This document shows positions 34,064 to 42,164 of a DNA stretch of 43,655 nucleotides, in pieces. The DNA is from Lewinella cohaerens DSM 23179 (GTDB taxonomy: Bacteria; Bacteroidota; Bacteroidia; Chitinophagales; Saprospiraceae), in assembly GCF_000379805.1 (NCBI RefSeq), contig NZ_KB903542.1, forward strand, positions 74,034 through 117,688, given 5' to 3'. The translations under genes were made by a program, and so were the position numbers. Position 1 is the first letter of the stretch. The number at the start of each line of letters is the position of its first letter. The notes beneath the pieces were generated by a model that saw nothing but the letters and a program-made list of their open reading frames with translations, searched no databases and was not told where the DNA came from.

Positions 34064-35869
34064 CTAAAACTTACTGGCTGGTGGCCAATTTGCATTTGCC
34101 GTTTCGTCTTCTCCTACGTAGGGCGTTACAGCCAGCAGGTCGGCAGGAATATCGGTCTTGGGTACTACTATTTCGATAAGAAAATTACGATCGAGATGAT
34201 CTTCGATCATGCACATAGCGTGTTCCATCTCTTCAAGGGTACTTACCTTAATGCCGATACTACCGAAAGACTCTGCCAGTTTTACATAATCCCATTGGTG
34301 GAGATCATTGTAGCTGTAAACCGTGTTGAGTATTTGGTTAGGTGGCTCGTAATCAGTAGGCTTTTCCCGGAAAGGATTGGGATTGACCAGAAACTGCTCG
34401 ATGCCATAAATGGTATTGGAAAGAACGAAGATGACGTTGTTTTGCTGATGATAATTATGATCAGAAACCGCCTGGCAAACCTCTTGAAAGGCACCGTCGC
34501 CGATAACGACAAAGGTGCGCTTATCCTGTCCCTTCGTGGCGGCTGCTCGCTTGCAAGCCTGCGCGACACCGGTAGCGGCTCCGACCGGGTAACCAATAGA
34601 AAGCCATACCCCATCGGTGAGGTAGCCGTTTTGGGCCACGCCCCTGAGATAAGAAGCAATACTAAGGGTGAATCCTACGCCAGAGAGCAAGATGTATTCC
34701 GGCTTCCAGCCTTGTTGCAAGGCATGAAAGAAGGTATCGAAAGTAAGTGCTTTACCGAGGTTGGGTACTGGCAACGGCTTTAGTACGGCACCTTTTAAGG
34801 AAAGGCCATTTTGATGACGTAAACGCTGAGTGAGCTCGTCAATAAAGTCTGGTAAAGCAACCGTTGGAAAAAATTCTGCGCCTACTAAAACACCGCCATT
34901 ACAAGCCAGAATTAGCCGCTCATCTCGAATATTTTGACTAGCCACATTGGCATCTACCGTCCAACCGCCGATCCCCAAAAGGCAATAATCAGGTATAACT
35001 TCACTGGTCAAGTTCTTTTCGATAACTCGGCAGCTATCAAAGCGCGGATGATCCTCTGCCATGACGGATTTGCTCATGAAGGAGGTCACAAACTGGATAG
35101 CCGCTTCGTCCTTAGGCACAAGCTTATTCAGTTGTTCTAACAGCTGTTCGAATTCCGCTGTGAGTTTTTGCTGCCGCAGTTCAATTCCCGCCCAGGCGAC
35201 CACTTTCGGAAAGCAGGAAATCACTTCCATCGCAGCATCTACAGCAGCCTTTACTTCCGAGACAGAGGTGGTCAAAGCAGGGTTGACCTTCAGGCGACCT
35301 TTCGGTGGAGGGCAGGGTGATCGCCACACATCTTCGGCTACTTCGATATACCCCGGCTGCTGGTAAGCGATCATGGCCGTTATCACTTTGTCGATTTGAA
35401 AAGGAGCGAGATTGGCATTGGTGATACGCTCGGCCGCGATGGTAACCTTGCGAAACATTTCAATATCCGCAAACTTGTTACCCGTAGAATGGGAGAAAAG
35501 TAAGCCCGCATTTTTCTCAATGTTGTCTTCCTTATTAGTAGGCGCACCATTAATAACGAGTACAGGCACTTTCTCTACGAAAGATCCCGCGGTAGCATTA
35601 AGGATACTGAAAGACCCAACGCCATAAGTCACGAAAGCGCCACCATAACCATGATAGCGAGCATAAGCATCGGCAGCATAGCCTGCATTCATTTCGGTAG
35701 TAGTTCCTAAAAGCTGGATGTATTGGGCAGGGTCGGCCAGTACTGTATCGAGAAAAGGTGCTGCGTAATTGCCCGCTACGCCAAAGAGATCTTGAACCCC
35801 AAGTTGAACCAAGCGGGTTTTAAGGTAATTGGCAACAGTATCAGCAGTTGCTGTTTTCAGTAGTTGCAT
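34064..35869 (-). CDS. TPP-dependent 2-oxoacid decarboxylase (pyruvate/indolepyruvate decarboxylase-like)
   Basis: The 601-residue protein has the three TPP-enzyme domains. The N-terminal part has GVAGNYAAPFLD, then TTTEMNAGYAADAYAR with the catalytic Glu (E59), and GAPTNKEDNIEKNAGLLFSH. The C-terminal TPP/Mg motif is GDGAFQEVCQAVSDHNYHQQ followed by NNVIFVLSN and YGIEQF (about 455-490). It resembles pyruvate and indolepyruvate decarboxylases more than acetolactate synthase, because the NAGYAADAYAR and IYGIEQ forms are those of the decarboxylase branch. The usual HH pair after LLL is S-H here. It should convert a 2-oxo acid to an aldehyde plus carbon dioxide. Downstream is the amino-acid-oxidase-like gene, a plausible source of its substrate. 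Confidence 0.83.
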   Translation of the reverse strand: MQLLKTATADTVANYLKTRLVQLGVQDLFGVAGNYAAPFLDTVLADPAQYIQLLGTTTEMNAGYAADAYARYHGYGGAFVTYGVGSFSILNATAGSFVEKVPVLVINGAPTNKEDNIEKNAGLLFSHSTGNKFADIEMFRKVTIAAERITNANLAPFQIDKVITAMIAYQQPGYIEVAEDVWRSPCPPPKGRLKVNPALTTSVSEVKAAVDAAMEVISCFPKVVAWAGIELRQQKLTAEFEQLLEQLNKLVPKDEAAIQFVTSFMSKSVMAEDHPRFDSCRVIEKNLTSEVIPDYCLLGIGGWTVDANVASQNIRDERLILACNGGVLVGAEFFPTVALPDFIDELTQRLRHQNGLSLKGAVLKPLPVPNLGKALTFDTFFHALQQGWKPEYILLSGVGFTLSIASYLRGVAQNGYLTDGVWLSIGYPVGAATGVAQACKRAAATKGQDKRTFVVIGDGAFQEVCQAVSDHNYHQQNNVIFVLSNTIYGIEQFLVNPNPFREKPTDYEPPNQILNTVYSYNDLHQWDYVKLAESFGSIGIKVSTLEEMEHAMCMIEDHLDRNFLIEIVVPKTDIPADLLAVTPYVGEDETANANWPPASKF

Positions 35870-36035
35870 AAAGTGGGTTTAGGTATTAGGTAATAAAGAA
35901 TCTACGTAAAAGGGTATAGATTGTTTTTTTGCGAACTCCCTCAGGTTGTTTTGTCAAAAATAATAAAAAGGAGTCGTTTATTTGAAACAAAAGCTGAAAG
36001 GGTAGAGTCTATTTGAGACTTGTTACTACCGCGAA

Positions 36036-37178
36036 TTACGGCTTGATCTTAGCCTGTTTCACTGCTTTTCTATAAGATTTTATCATTCCAACGATTGCCT
36101 CACCAGTAAAGTCATCGAATTCATAATTAAAGATTTCGCCTGTACTTTCATCAGAGAAATGGATAACTTTCCCGTGTTGTCCGGTAATGTAAAACTTTCT
36201 GAATTTGGCAAATTTTCGCTCTTCCAAAGAGATAATTTCTTTTAACTCCATATCATTTTCAATCCTATAGATGGAAGCTGCCGTTTTTAGATGTATTCTC
36301 CCTTGAACATCTTTGAAAAAAGCTGTTCGCATGTTGCCTTGATAGATGCTTCTATCATTTGGACTTACCTTTTTTATGACCTCTCCGGTGCCGAGGTCGA
36401 TAAACATGATATAATAGGGCATGTTTTTATTGCCATAATTTGACTTGCTCTTATTATCCGTCATCACTAATACAGCCAGTACATTGGGTGCAAATTCCTG
36501 GATAGCCCAAATTTCGGTTTGATCAGGGTGATGTACGAATAGTTTGTCTTCACTCCTATTTGCAAAGTAGTCCTTACCAATTTTTATTAGCTCAAGCCCT
36601 ATCGTTTCTTTCTCGCCAGTTTTTTGCAAGTTTTTAATGGAGATAGAGGTTTCTGAAGGGTACTTGATCGTATCGTTTAAATACTGTGTTGCAAAAAAGG
36701 TGTCGCTTAAAAAGGACGGATTAGTGCCCTTACTTACTGCCAGTAGATTGCCTTTGAATTGAGATTCAACAATCACCCCTAGCCGTTCGTCGCTAAACGG
36801 CTGGAATTTGCATCTCAGGTGGCCATTAGCCGTTTCCGTTTCCTTCAAGTCATAAACAGTATGCCTTTTAAGAAGCTTCCCTGTTGTGTCAATAACGACA
36901 ATGATACTGTCCCTTAAACTGAGGACAATGTTTTTATCGTCGGCTGTGAATATATGCCGGACATCGGGCTTTTTAAACAATGGGCGAACGGCCGTTTCTT
37001 GAATCTCAGTTAACAATGCTAACAGTTCGATTTGATTAATAAGCTCATATTCCTGACTGTAAACCTGTAGTATTGGATTAGAAAAAGAGTCTTTCAGATA
37101 GTAGCTTATACCGCTAGCACTTACAAAAAGAGTTGGCCGAAGTTCTTTTGTTGCTTTATATAAGTAGTTGAGATTCAC
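36036..37178 (-). CDS. Hypothetical protein, probable beta-propeller
   Basis: I do not recognise this 380-residue protein. It has no signal peptide at the current start (MNLNYLYKATKELRPTLFVSASG). Repeated short strands separated by turns, such as NIVLSLRDSIIVVIDTTGKLLKRHTVY, MFIDLGTGEVIKKVS and KVIHFSDESTGEIFNYEFDDFTGEAIV, suggest a beta-propeller or similar all-beta fold that reads like bacterial sensor or carrier domains. No catalytic motif is visible. It is divergent from fni, with 153 bases between them, and is 166 bases from the decarboxylase start. A small perfect inverted repeat lies in the divergent gap. Confidence 0.7.
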   Translation of the reverse strand: MNLNYLYKATKELRPTLFVSASGISYYLKDSFSNPILQVYSQEYELINQIELLALLTEIQETAVRPLFKKPDVRHIFTADDKNIVLSLRDSIIVVIDTTGKLLKRHTVYDLKETETANGHLRCKFQPFSDERLGVIVESQFKGNLLAVSKGTNPSFLSDTFFATQYLNDTIKYPSETSISIKNLQKTGEKETIGLELIKIGKDYFANRSEDKLFVHHPDQTEIWAIQEFAPNVLAVLVMTDNKSKSNYGNKNMPYYIMFIDLGTGEVIKKVSPNDRSIYQGNMRTAFFKDVQGRIHLKTAASIYRIENDMELKEIISLEERKFAKFRKFYITGQHGKVIHFSDESTGEIFNYEFDDFTGEAIVGMIKSYRKAVKQAKIKP

Positions 37179-37254
37179 TTTTTTTTGGATTTTTTAGAAA
37201 TAATAAAAGGGGATAGTGTATTCCAAATGCATACAAAAAGGTAATCAATCTTAG

Positions 37255-37269
37255 GGTTCAAGCTGAACC
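37255..37269. promoter_or_regulatory. Inverted repeat GGTTCA-AGC-TGAACC
   Basis: This is a perfect 6-bp inverted repeat with a 3-base spacer in the divergent promoter region between the propeller-like gene and fni. It has the shape of a dimeric regulator site; no regulator is identified. Confidence 0.3.
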
Positions 37270-37331
37270 ATTAGTCGGTCACGCTGTTTTGGCATTATTC
37301 CTAACGATTAGCTCAAGTTAACTAACTTTGC

Positions 37332-38402
37332 ATGTCAAGCATACTTTCAAGCGTGGATATGAATACCCAACAGGCAGGATTACCCGATGATGATCCTACC
37401 GCTGCCGAGCGGAAAAAAGATCACATTGAGCTGGCTTTTCAAAGTCAAGTTGCTGCGGCTACCCTGGATGCTCGCTTTTATTACGAACCCATCATTGCAG
37501 CTCATCCAGCGGAGGACACGGCTGAGGAATTTTCCTTCTTGGGCAAAACGATGAAACTCCCACTGTGGGTTTCCAGTATGACAGGAGGCACCGAAAAAGC
37601 GCAGCGCATCAACCAAAACCTGGCGCGTGCCTGCCGTGAATTCGGTATGGGTATGGGCCTGGGCTCTTGTCGTCCACTACTCTACAGTGATGAACGATTA
37701 AGTGATTTTGCGGTGCGAGAACTGATCGGCGAAGACCAGTTGCTTTTCGCGAACCTCGGTATTGCCCAACTAGAGCAATTGATCGCGGACGAAGAATTGT
37801 GGAGAGTGAGTGCCATGATAAAAAAACTGGATGCCGACGGGCTTATCATCCATGTAAACCCATTACAAGAGTGGCTGCAACCAGAAGGCGACCGTTTTCA
37901 ACACGCTCCCTTGGTTACCATCAAAGCGGTATTGAGTGGACTTCCAGACTTACAAATTATAGTGAAAGAAGTAGGCCAGGGCATGGGTAAAGAGAGCTTG
38001 CGGGCGCTTTTGCAATTGCCCTTGGCAGCCATAGATTTTGCTGCAAGTGGTGGCACTAACTTTGCCAAATTGGAATTACTACGCAGTGACCCTGCTAAGC
38101 ATCTCGTCTATGAGCCACTGGCCAAAGTAGGCCATGGAGCAGACGAAATGGTGGAACTGGTGAATGAACTAAAGGAAGAATTGGGTTCACAACTACAGTG
38201 CGAGCACATCATCATTTCTGGAGGTGTCCAAAATTTCCTGGATGGTTATTACCTTACCGAGAAGATTCAGTTTAAAAGTATATACGGACAAGCTTCGGCT
38301 TTTCTGCGGCATGCTCAAGACGATTATGAGCAACTGCAAACTTACGTTCAGGCACAAGCCCGCGGATTGAAGGTGGCCAAAACTTTCCTTCGTTTAAAAT
38401 AG
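37332..38402 (+). CDS. fni: Isopentenyl-diphosphate delta-isomerase, type 2
   Basis: From ATG 37332 the protein has 356 residues. It carries the FMN- and substrate-binding blocks of type 2 isomerases: ERKKDHIELAF, PLWVSSMTGGT, GMGLGSCRPLL, HVNPLQEWLQPEGD with the catalytic Gln/Glu region, VKEVGQGM, ASGGTNFAKLE and IISGGVQN. It interconverts isopentenyl and dimethylallyl diphosphate. An alternative start is ATG 37359 (MNTQQAGLPDDDP). A TAACTTTG box, matching the Bacteroidota -7 consensus TAnnTTTG, lies at 37323-37330, so the RNA may begin downstream of 37332 and only the second ATG would be used. It is the first gene of the mevalonate-pathway cluster. Confidence 0.94.
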   Translation: MSSILSSVDMNTQQAGLPDDDPTAAERKKDHIELAFQSQVAAATLDARFYYEPIIAAHPAEDTAEEFSFLGKTMKLPLWVSSMTGGTEKAQRINQNLARACREFGMGMGLGSCRPLLYSDERLSDFAVRELIGEDQLLFANLGIAQLEQLIADEELWRVSAMIKKLDADGLIIHVNPLQEWLQPEGDRFQHAPLVTIKAVLSGLPDLQIIVKEVGQGMGKESLRALLQLPLAAIDFAASGGTNFAKLELLRSDPAKHLVYEPLAKVGHGADEMVELVNELKEELGSQLQCEHIIISGGVQNFLDGYYLTEKIQFKSIYGQASAFLRHAQDDYEQLQTYVQAQARGLKVAKTFLRLK

Positions 38403-38420
38403 ACGACATTCTTACCTACA

Positions 38421-39758
38421 GTGACTATGCAGGATAAAAAAATAGCCGGTTTTTCGAAAATGGACAAGCAAGCCAAGATCGATTGGTTGAGTACTCATTT
38501 TCTCGAAGAACCTACTGCTGCCACCCAGGAGTTGGCCAGTTTTTGGCACCAGGACGAAGATTTACAACGTATTCTGGATGGTTTCAGTGAAAATACCATC
38601 AGTAATTTTCCACTACCTTTTGGGATCGCCCCGAATTTCATGATCAATGGCAAAGTGTACGCAGTGCCGATGGTGATTGAAGAAAGCTCGGTCGTAGCAG
38701 CGGCTGCTTCAGCAGCTAAATTCTGGCTCCCTCTCGGAGGTTTTCATACCGAGGTCGTCGATACCGTAAAACTAGGCCAGCTTCATTTCCGCTGGAGCGG
38801 AACAACAGAACGCTGGCAAGCATTATTTCCTGAGCTGGAGCAAAGACTCCGCCTGGAGGCCACTCACCTCACCGCCAATATGGAAAAACGCGGCGGCGGA
38901 ATTCTACGGCTCGATTGGCTACGCAAAACAGAAATCGCACCTGATTACTACCAGCTAAGGGTAAGCTTTGAGACCTGCGATAGCATGGGAGCCAACTTTA
39001 TCAACTCGGTCTTGGAACAATTTGGTGCCACTTTACAGCAATGGGCATCCAGTGCTCCAGAACTCACCCAAAAAGAAAGAGAGCTTCAAATACTGATGGC
39101 CATCCTGAGTAACTACACCCCCGACTGTGTGGTAAAAGCCTGGGTAGAATGCAGCATGGAAGACATGCAAAAGACGCTCAAAACGGGAGATGACGTCCGC
39201 CATTTTTGCCAAAAGTTTGAAACTGCGGTAAACATTGCGGTTCACGATCCTTACCGGGCGGTTACGCACAACAAAGGTATTTTTAACGGGATCGACTCGG
39301 TGGTTTTGGCCACAGCCAATGATTTCCGAGCCATCGAAGCTTGTGGCCACGCTTACGCTGCTCGTGATGGCCAGTACCGGAGCCTTAGCCGCTGTACCAT
39401 CAAAGGTGACACCTTCCGATTTGAGCTAGAAATACCACTAGCCCTAGGTACAGTAGGTGGTCTTACCAAGCTGCACCCGCTGGCCAAGATGAGTCTGCAA
39501 ATACTGGGGCAACCATCTGCACGAGAGCTCATGCAGGTGATCGCAGCTACCGGCTTGGCGCAAAATTTCGGAGCACTGCGTTCATTGGTGACTACAGGCA
39601 TACAGGCAGGCCACATGAAAATGCACCTGCAAAACATCCTGATCCACTTCGGCGCTACCCCTGCCCAAATCGAAGAGGCAAAAGTCCATTTCGAAGATCG
39701 TACAGTATCTTTCACCGCTGTCAGGGAGTTTATGGCCCAATACAATACCGTTCAATAA
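38421..39758 (+). CDS. mvaA: Hydroxymethylglutaryl-CoA reductase, class II
   Basis: The protein is 445 residues from GTG 38421, with ATG 38427 two codons inside as an equally good start. Class II features are present: ENTISNFPLPFGIAPNFMING with the catalytic Glu, PMVIEESSVVAAAA, CDSMGANFINS with the catalytic Asp (near 186), NKGIFNGIDSVVLATAND.R with the catalytic Lys (near 283), and GHMKMH with the His (near 397). Class II enzymes are named degradative in Pseudomonas, but in bacteria with a mevalonate pathway they work in synthesis, reducing HMG-CoA to mevalonate. It sits 18 bases after fni, and the GHMP kinase ATG begins 1 base after its stop, which implies translational coupling. Confidence 0.95.
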   Translation: MTMQDKKIAGFSKMDKQAKIDWLSTHFLEEPTAATQELASFWHQDEDLQRILDGFSENTISNFPLPFGIAPNFMINGKVYAVPMVIEESSVVAAAASAAKFWLPLGGFHTEVVDTVKLGQLHFRWSGTTERWQALFPELEQRLRLEATHLTANMEKRGGGILRLDWLRKTEIAPDYYQLRVSFETCDSMGANFINSVLEQFGATLQQWASSAPELTQKERELQILMAILSNYTPDCVVKAWVECSMEDMQKTLKTGDDVRHFCQKFETAVNIAVHDPYRAVTHNKGIFNGIDSVVLATANDFRAIEACGHAYAARDGQYRSLSRCTIKGDTFRFELEIPLALGTVGGLTKLHPLAKMSLQILGQPSARELMQVIAATGLAQNFGALRSLVTTGIQAGHMKMHLQNILIHFGATPAQIEEAKVHFEDRTVSFTAVREFMAQYNTVQ

Positions 39759-39759
39759 A

Positions 39760-40677
39760 ATGTACGCACACGGCAAACTGTTACTTACGGGAGAGTATTT
39801 TGTACTGGATGGTGCCCTTGCGCTGGCTATGCCCACACGTTTTGGCCAGCGATTGGCCATTGACCCACAACCCGCTTACCCTTTCCAACTCCTCTGGCGA
39901 AGCCTCACCAAAGATGGCGAAGAATGGTTTCGCGGAAGCTGGACCCTAAAGGACGGCCAACCCATCATGGGAGAACATACCGACCCGGCAGTGGCCGAAC
40001 GACTACAACAATTGTTTCTCGCCATCCAGCATCAGAACCCCAGGGGATTAACCAAACTCTTCCAGGCTGATGTGCGCGTACGCCTCGAGTTTGATCGAGA
40101 GTGGGGCTTGGGCAGTAGCTCTACCCTGGTAAGCTTGCTCGCCCAAACGTCCAAAACCGACCCTTATCAACTGCTGGCCGATACTTTTGGAGGCTCGGGC
40201 TACGATATTGCCTGCGCTACGGCCGATGGCCCTATATTTTATCAGCGCCCAAACGGCCAGCCGCATAGTGAACCCGCTCATTGGGAGCCTGCGTACCACA
40301 AACAACTCTACTTTGCCTACTTGGGGCAAAAACAAAACAGCCGGGAAGGTATCCGCTACTACCGCGAACTGGGCGGCACCCAAGCTTCTCTTGTTGATGA
40401 AGTGAGCGAACTCACCCGTGCCTTTCATCAGGCCAATACCCTCACCGAAGCCCAACAAGCCGCTGCGGCCCACGAAGATTTTATCAGCCAAGTGCTGCAA
40501 ATGGACAAGGTGCAAGACCTGCGTTTTCCCGATTTCCCCGGCACCATCAAGTCCCTCGGCGCATGGGGCGGCGATTTTGTGATGGTTCTTTCCGATTGGG
40601 AGGAAGATCAACTCAAGGCCTATTTCACGGAGAAGGGGTGTTCTGCGGTGTTATCTTTTGGGGAGATGAGGTTGTAG
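39760..40677 (+). CDS. GHMP family kinase of the mevalonate pathway
   Basis: The 305-residue protein opens with YAHGKLLLTGEYFVLDGA, the N-terminal signature shared with mevalonate and phosphomevalonate kinases. It has the GHMP ATP loop WGLGSSSTLVSLLA (about 114-127) and the third motif GSGYDIACA (about 145-153). Direct coupling to mvaA places it in mevalonate synthesis. Whether it phosphorylates mevalonate or phosphomevalonate cannot be decided from sequence alone. HMG-CoA synthase, diphosphomevalonate decarboxylase and the other kinase are not in this window and must lie elsewhere. The stop is 6 bases from the convergent secreted-protein gene. Confidence 0.88.
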   Translation: MYAHGKLLLTGEYFVLDGALALAMPTRFGQRLAIDPQPAYPFQLLWRSLTKDGEEWFRGSWTLKDGQPIMGEHTDPAVAERLQQLFLAIQHQNPRGLTKLFQADVRVRLEFDREWGLGSSSTLVSLLAQTSKTDPYQLLADTFGGSGYDIACATADGPIFYQRPNGQPHSEPAHWEPAYHKQLYFAYLGQKQNSREGIRYYRELGGTQASLVDEVSELTRAFHQANTLTEAQQAAAAHEDFISQVLQMDKVQDLRFPDFPGTIKSLGAWGGDFVMVLSDWEEDQLKAYFTEKGCSAVLSFGEMRL

Positions 40678-40683
40678 AGAAAA

Positions 40684-41862
40684 CTACCCCTTCTTCTCCA
40701 ACTCCAACACAGCAGGATACTCCCCTTCCGCCACCATGATCAGTTTGTAACCAACAACTTCGGCTTTCACCTTCATCAGCATATACTCGGCCTGTTTAAA
40801 AGTGATCGTTCTCGTTTGTTGGTCATAGTACCACTCTCCTATCGCTGCGTCGCGTAAGTTGAAAATCCAATCACTGCCTTCTTCTACTATCTCAGGGTCA
40901 TTTTCGCGGAGCTGGTCTGTACTAAAAATGCCTGCTGTAGGTGAATTTGAACTACCGAAAGTGAGTTCAATATTATAGCCGTTACTCGACCATTTCCCAA
41001 TCAAGTCTGGTACCGTGTTCTCAGAGCTTGCGCTGGGCAGATCGTCTCCTTCGTAGTAATACACATTCTGGGTTTTCATCCGCTGTATCCCCAGTTCAGG
41101 TTGGCTTACCGGCCTTATCTCACTGGCCACAGCCATTGCATTCCCGTAAGTATCGTACTCAAAAACCTGCTCCACCAAAAAAGTATCCTTGGTACCTCGC
41201 TTTTCACGACTAGCAATAATATGACGCAAGGTAATGACAGAATCTCCGACCATACTGATCCGTTGAATGTGAATACCCGTATCTTTCCCTACAGATTCTA
41301 TATGAAGCACCTCACCCCATTCGTCAGATTCTATGTAATAATGCCCTTGAGGGGTCGTGTAGTCCGGCTTGTACATGGTCATTTGCACAATCTCGTTGCC
41401 ATTGTCCGCTACGCTATGTGCATAAACGAGGTTGGCCATCAGTTTATCCTTGTTGTCTAGTATATTTTCAGCAACCAATAGCCCTTCGCTATCGTAAAGT
41501 GGTTGGTAGCGTTTGGTCAGGCGCTTTTTACCTTCGCTATAGCTGCTGTATTCGCGCACCATAGTGAGTCGATCACCATCCCAGTCCATTTCCGCATGGC
41601 TAGACCTGGTAATGGTACCAACGGTCATCCTATCTTCTCTCGCAATATGGTGCCCGTTTTTCACCAAAATCGTCGTCTCATTGCGTGGTGCTTCCGCTAC
41701 CTCCCCATTTTCATCTGTAAAATTGAAAATATTGGTCATCACTATTTCCCGCACCGGTCCTTTCACTTCCAGGTCCCAGTATTCTTTGCCAATTTGGGCC
41801 TTAGCCTCGTTGGCAAAACTCATAAGAGCACACAGTATTACTAATGGTATAGTTTTCAGCAT
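40684..41862 (-). CDS. Secreted hypothetical protein
   Basis: This 392-residue protein has a signal peptide (MLKTIPLVILCALMSFANEAKA). The first two thirds read like successive short beta-strand units (for example LTMVREYSSYSEGKKRLTKRYQPLYDSEGLLVAENIL), reminiscent of YD/RHS-type wrapping. The last 110 residues (LIGKWSSNGYNIELTFGSSN...WYYDQQTRTITF) resemble a lipocalin-like beta-barrel domain of Bacteroidota. There is no T9SS tag and no lipobox Cys, so it is probably periplasmic. I cannot assign a function. It lies on the same strand as the patatin gene, separated by a 302-base structured gap. Confidence 0.75.
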   Translation of the reverse strand: MLKTIPLVILCALMSFANEAKAQIGKEYWDLEVKGPVREIVMTNIFNFTDENGEVAEAPRNETTILVKNGHHIAREDRMTVGTITRSSHAEMDWDGDRLTMVREYSSYSEGKKRLTKRYQPLYDSEGLLVAENILDNKDKLMANLVYAHSVADNGNEIVQMTMYKPDYTTPQGHYYIESDEWGEVLHIESVGKDTGIHIQRISMVGDSVITLRHIIASREKRGTKDTFLVEQVFEYDTYGNAMAVASEIRPVSQPELGIQRMKTQNVYYYEGDDLPSASSENTVPDLIGKWSSNGYNIELTFGSSNSPTAGIFSTDQLRENDPEIVEEGSDWIFNLRDAAIGEWYYDQQTRTITFKQAEYMLMKVKAEVVGYKLIMVAEGEYPAVLELEKKG

Positions 41863-41984
41863 CGTTGTCTTTTATATTCAAACCTTCTATTGCGTGAGAT
41901 GGGCAAAGGTAACCATCAGCCAGGCACCTTCCTTCTTCCGAGCTGCTTTTACCGTATGATTGATTATTAGGGGCCGTGCCTTCT

Positions 41985-42013
41985 CCCGTCCCGACTTTTC
42001 TAGTCGGGACGGG
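41985..42013. repeat. GC-rich hairpin CCCGTCCCGAC / GTCGGGACGGG
   Basis: This is a perfect 11-bp stem with a 7-base loop, the first of three hairpins in the gap between the patatin and the secreted-protein genes. Confidence 0.7.
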
Positions 42014-42032
42014 ATTGGCACCGGGCTGTCTG

Positions 42033-42075
42033 CCGCTCCGTAGGGTCGGGTTTTAAACCCGACCCTACGGAGCGG
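42033..42075. repeat. 43-bp near-perfect palindrome
   Basis: Two 21-base arms beginning CCGCTCCGTAGGGTCGGG are exact reverse complements around a single central T. The stem is GC-rich with a TTTTAAA centre. It can form a cruciform or a very stable RNA hairpin and could terminate the patatin transcript. It lies between same-strand genes. Confidence 0.85.
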
Positions 42076-42097
42076 CTGCCCATCCCTCGTCCTGCTC

Positions 42098-42113
42098 TCC
42101 CGAAAGATCGGGA
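42098..42113. repeat. Short hairpin TCCCGA-AAGA-TCGGGA
   Basis: This is a perfect 6-bp stem, the third structured unit of the gap. The core TCCCGA also occurs in the first hairpin of this gap. Confidence 0.55.
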
Positions 42114-42164
42114 TCCGCCGGGCTTCAGGCGCTGCCTTGCGCCCCAACCTTAAGACAAATTCAC

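Noticed and set aside
34037-34783. 248-codon plus-strand ORF opposite the decarboxylase
   Set aside because: It lies antisense to conserved TPP-enzyme motifs; no family features of its own.
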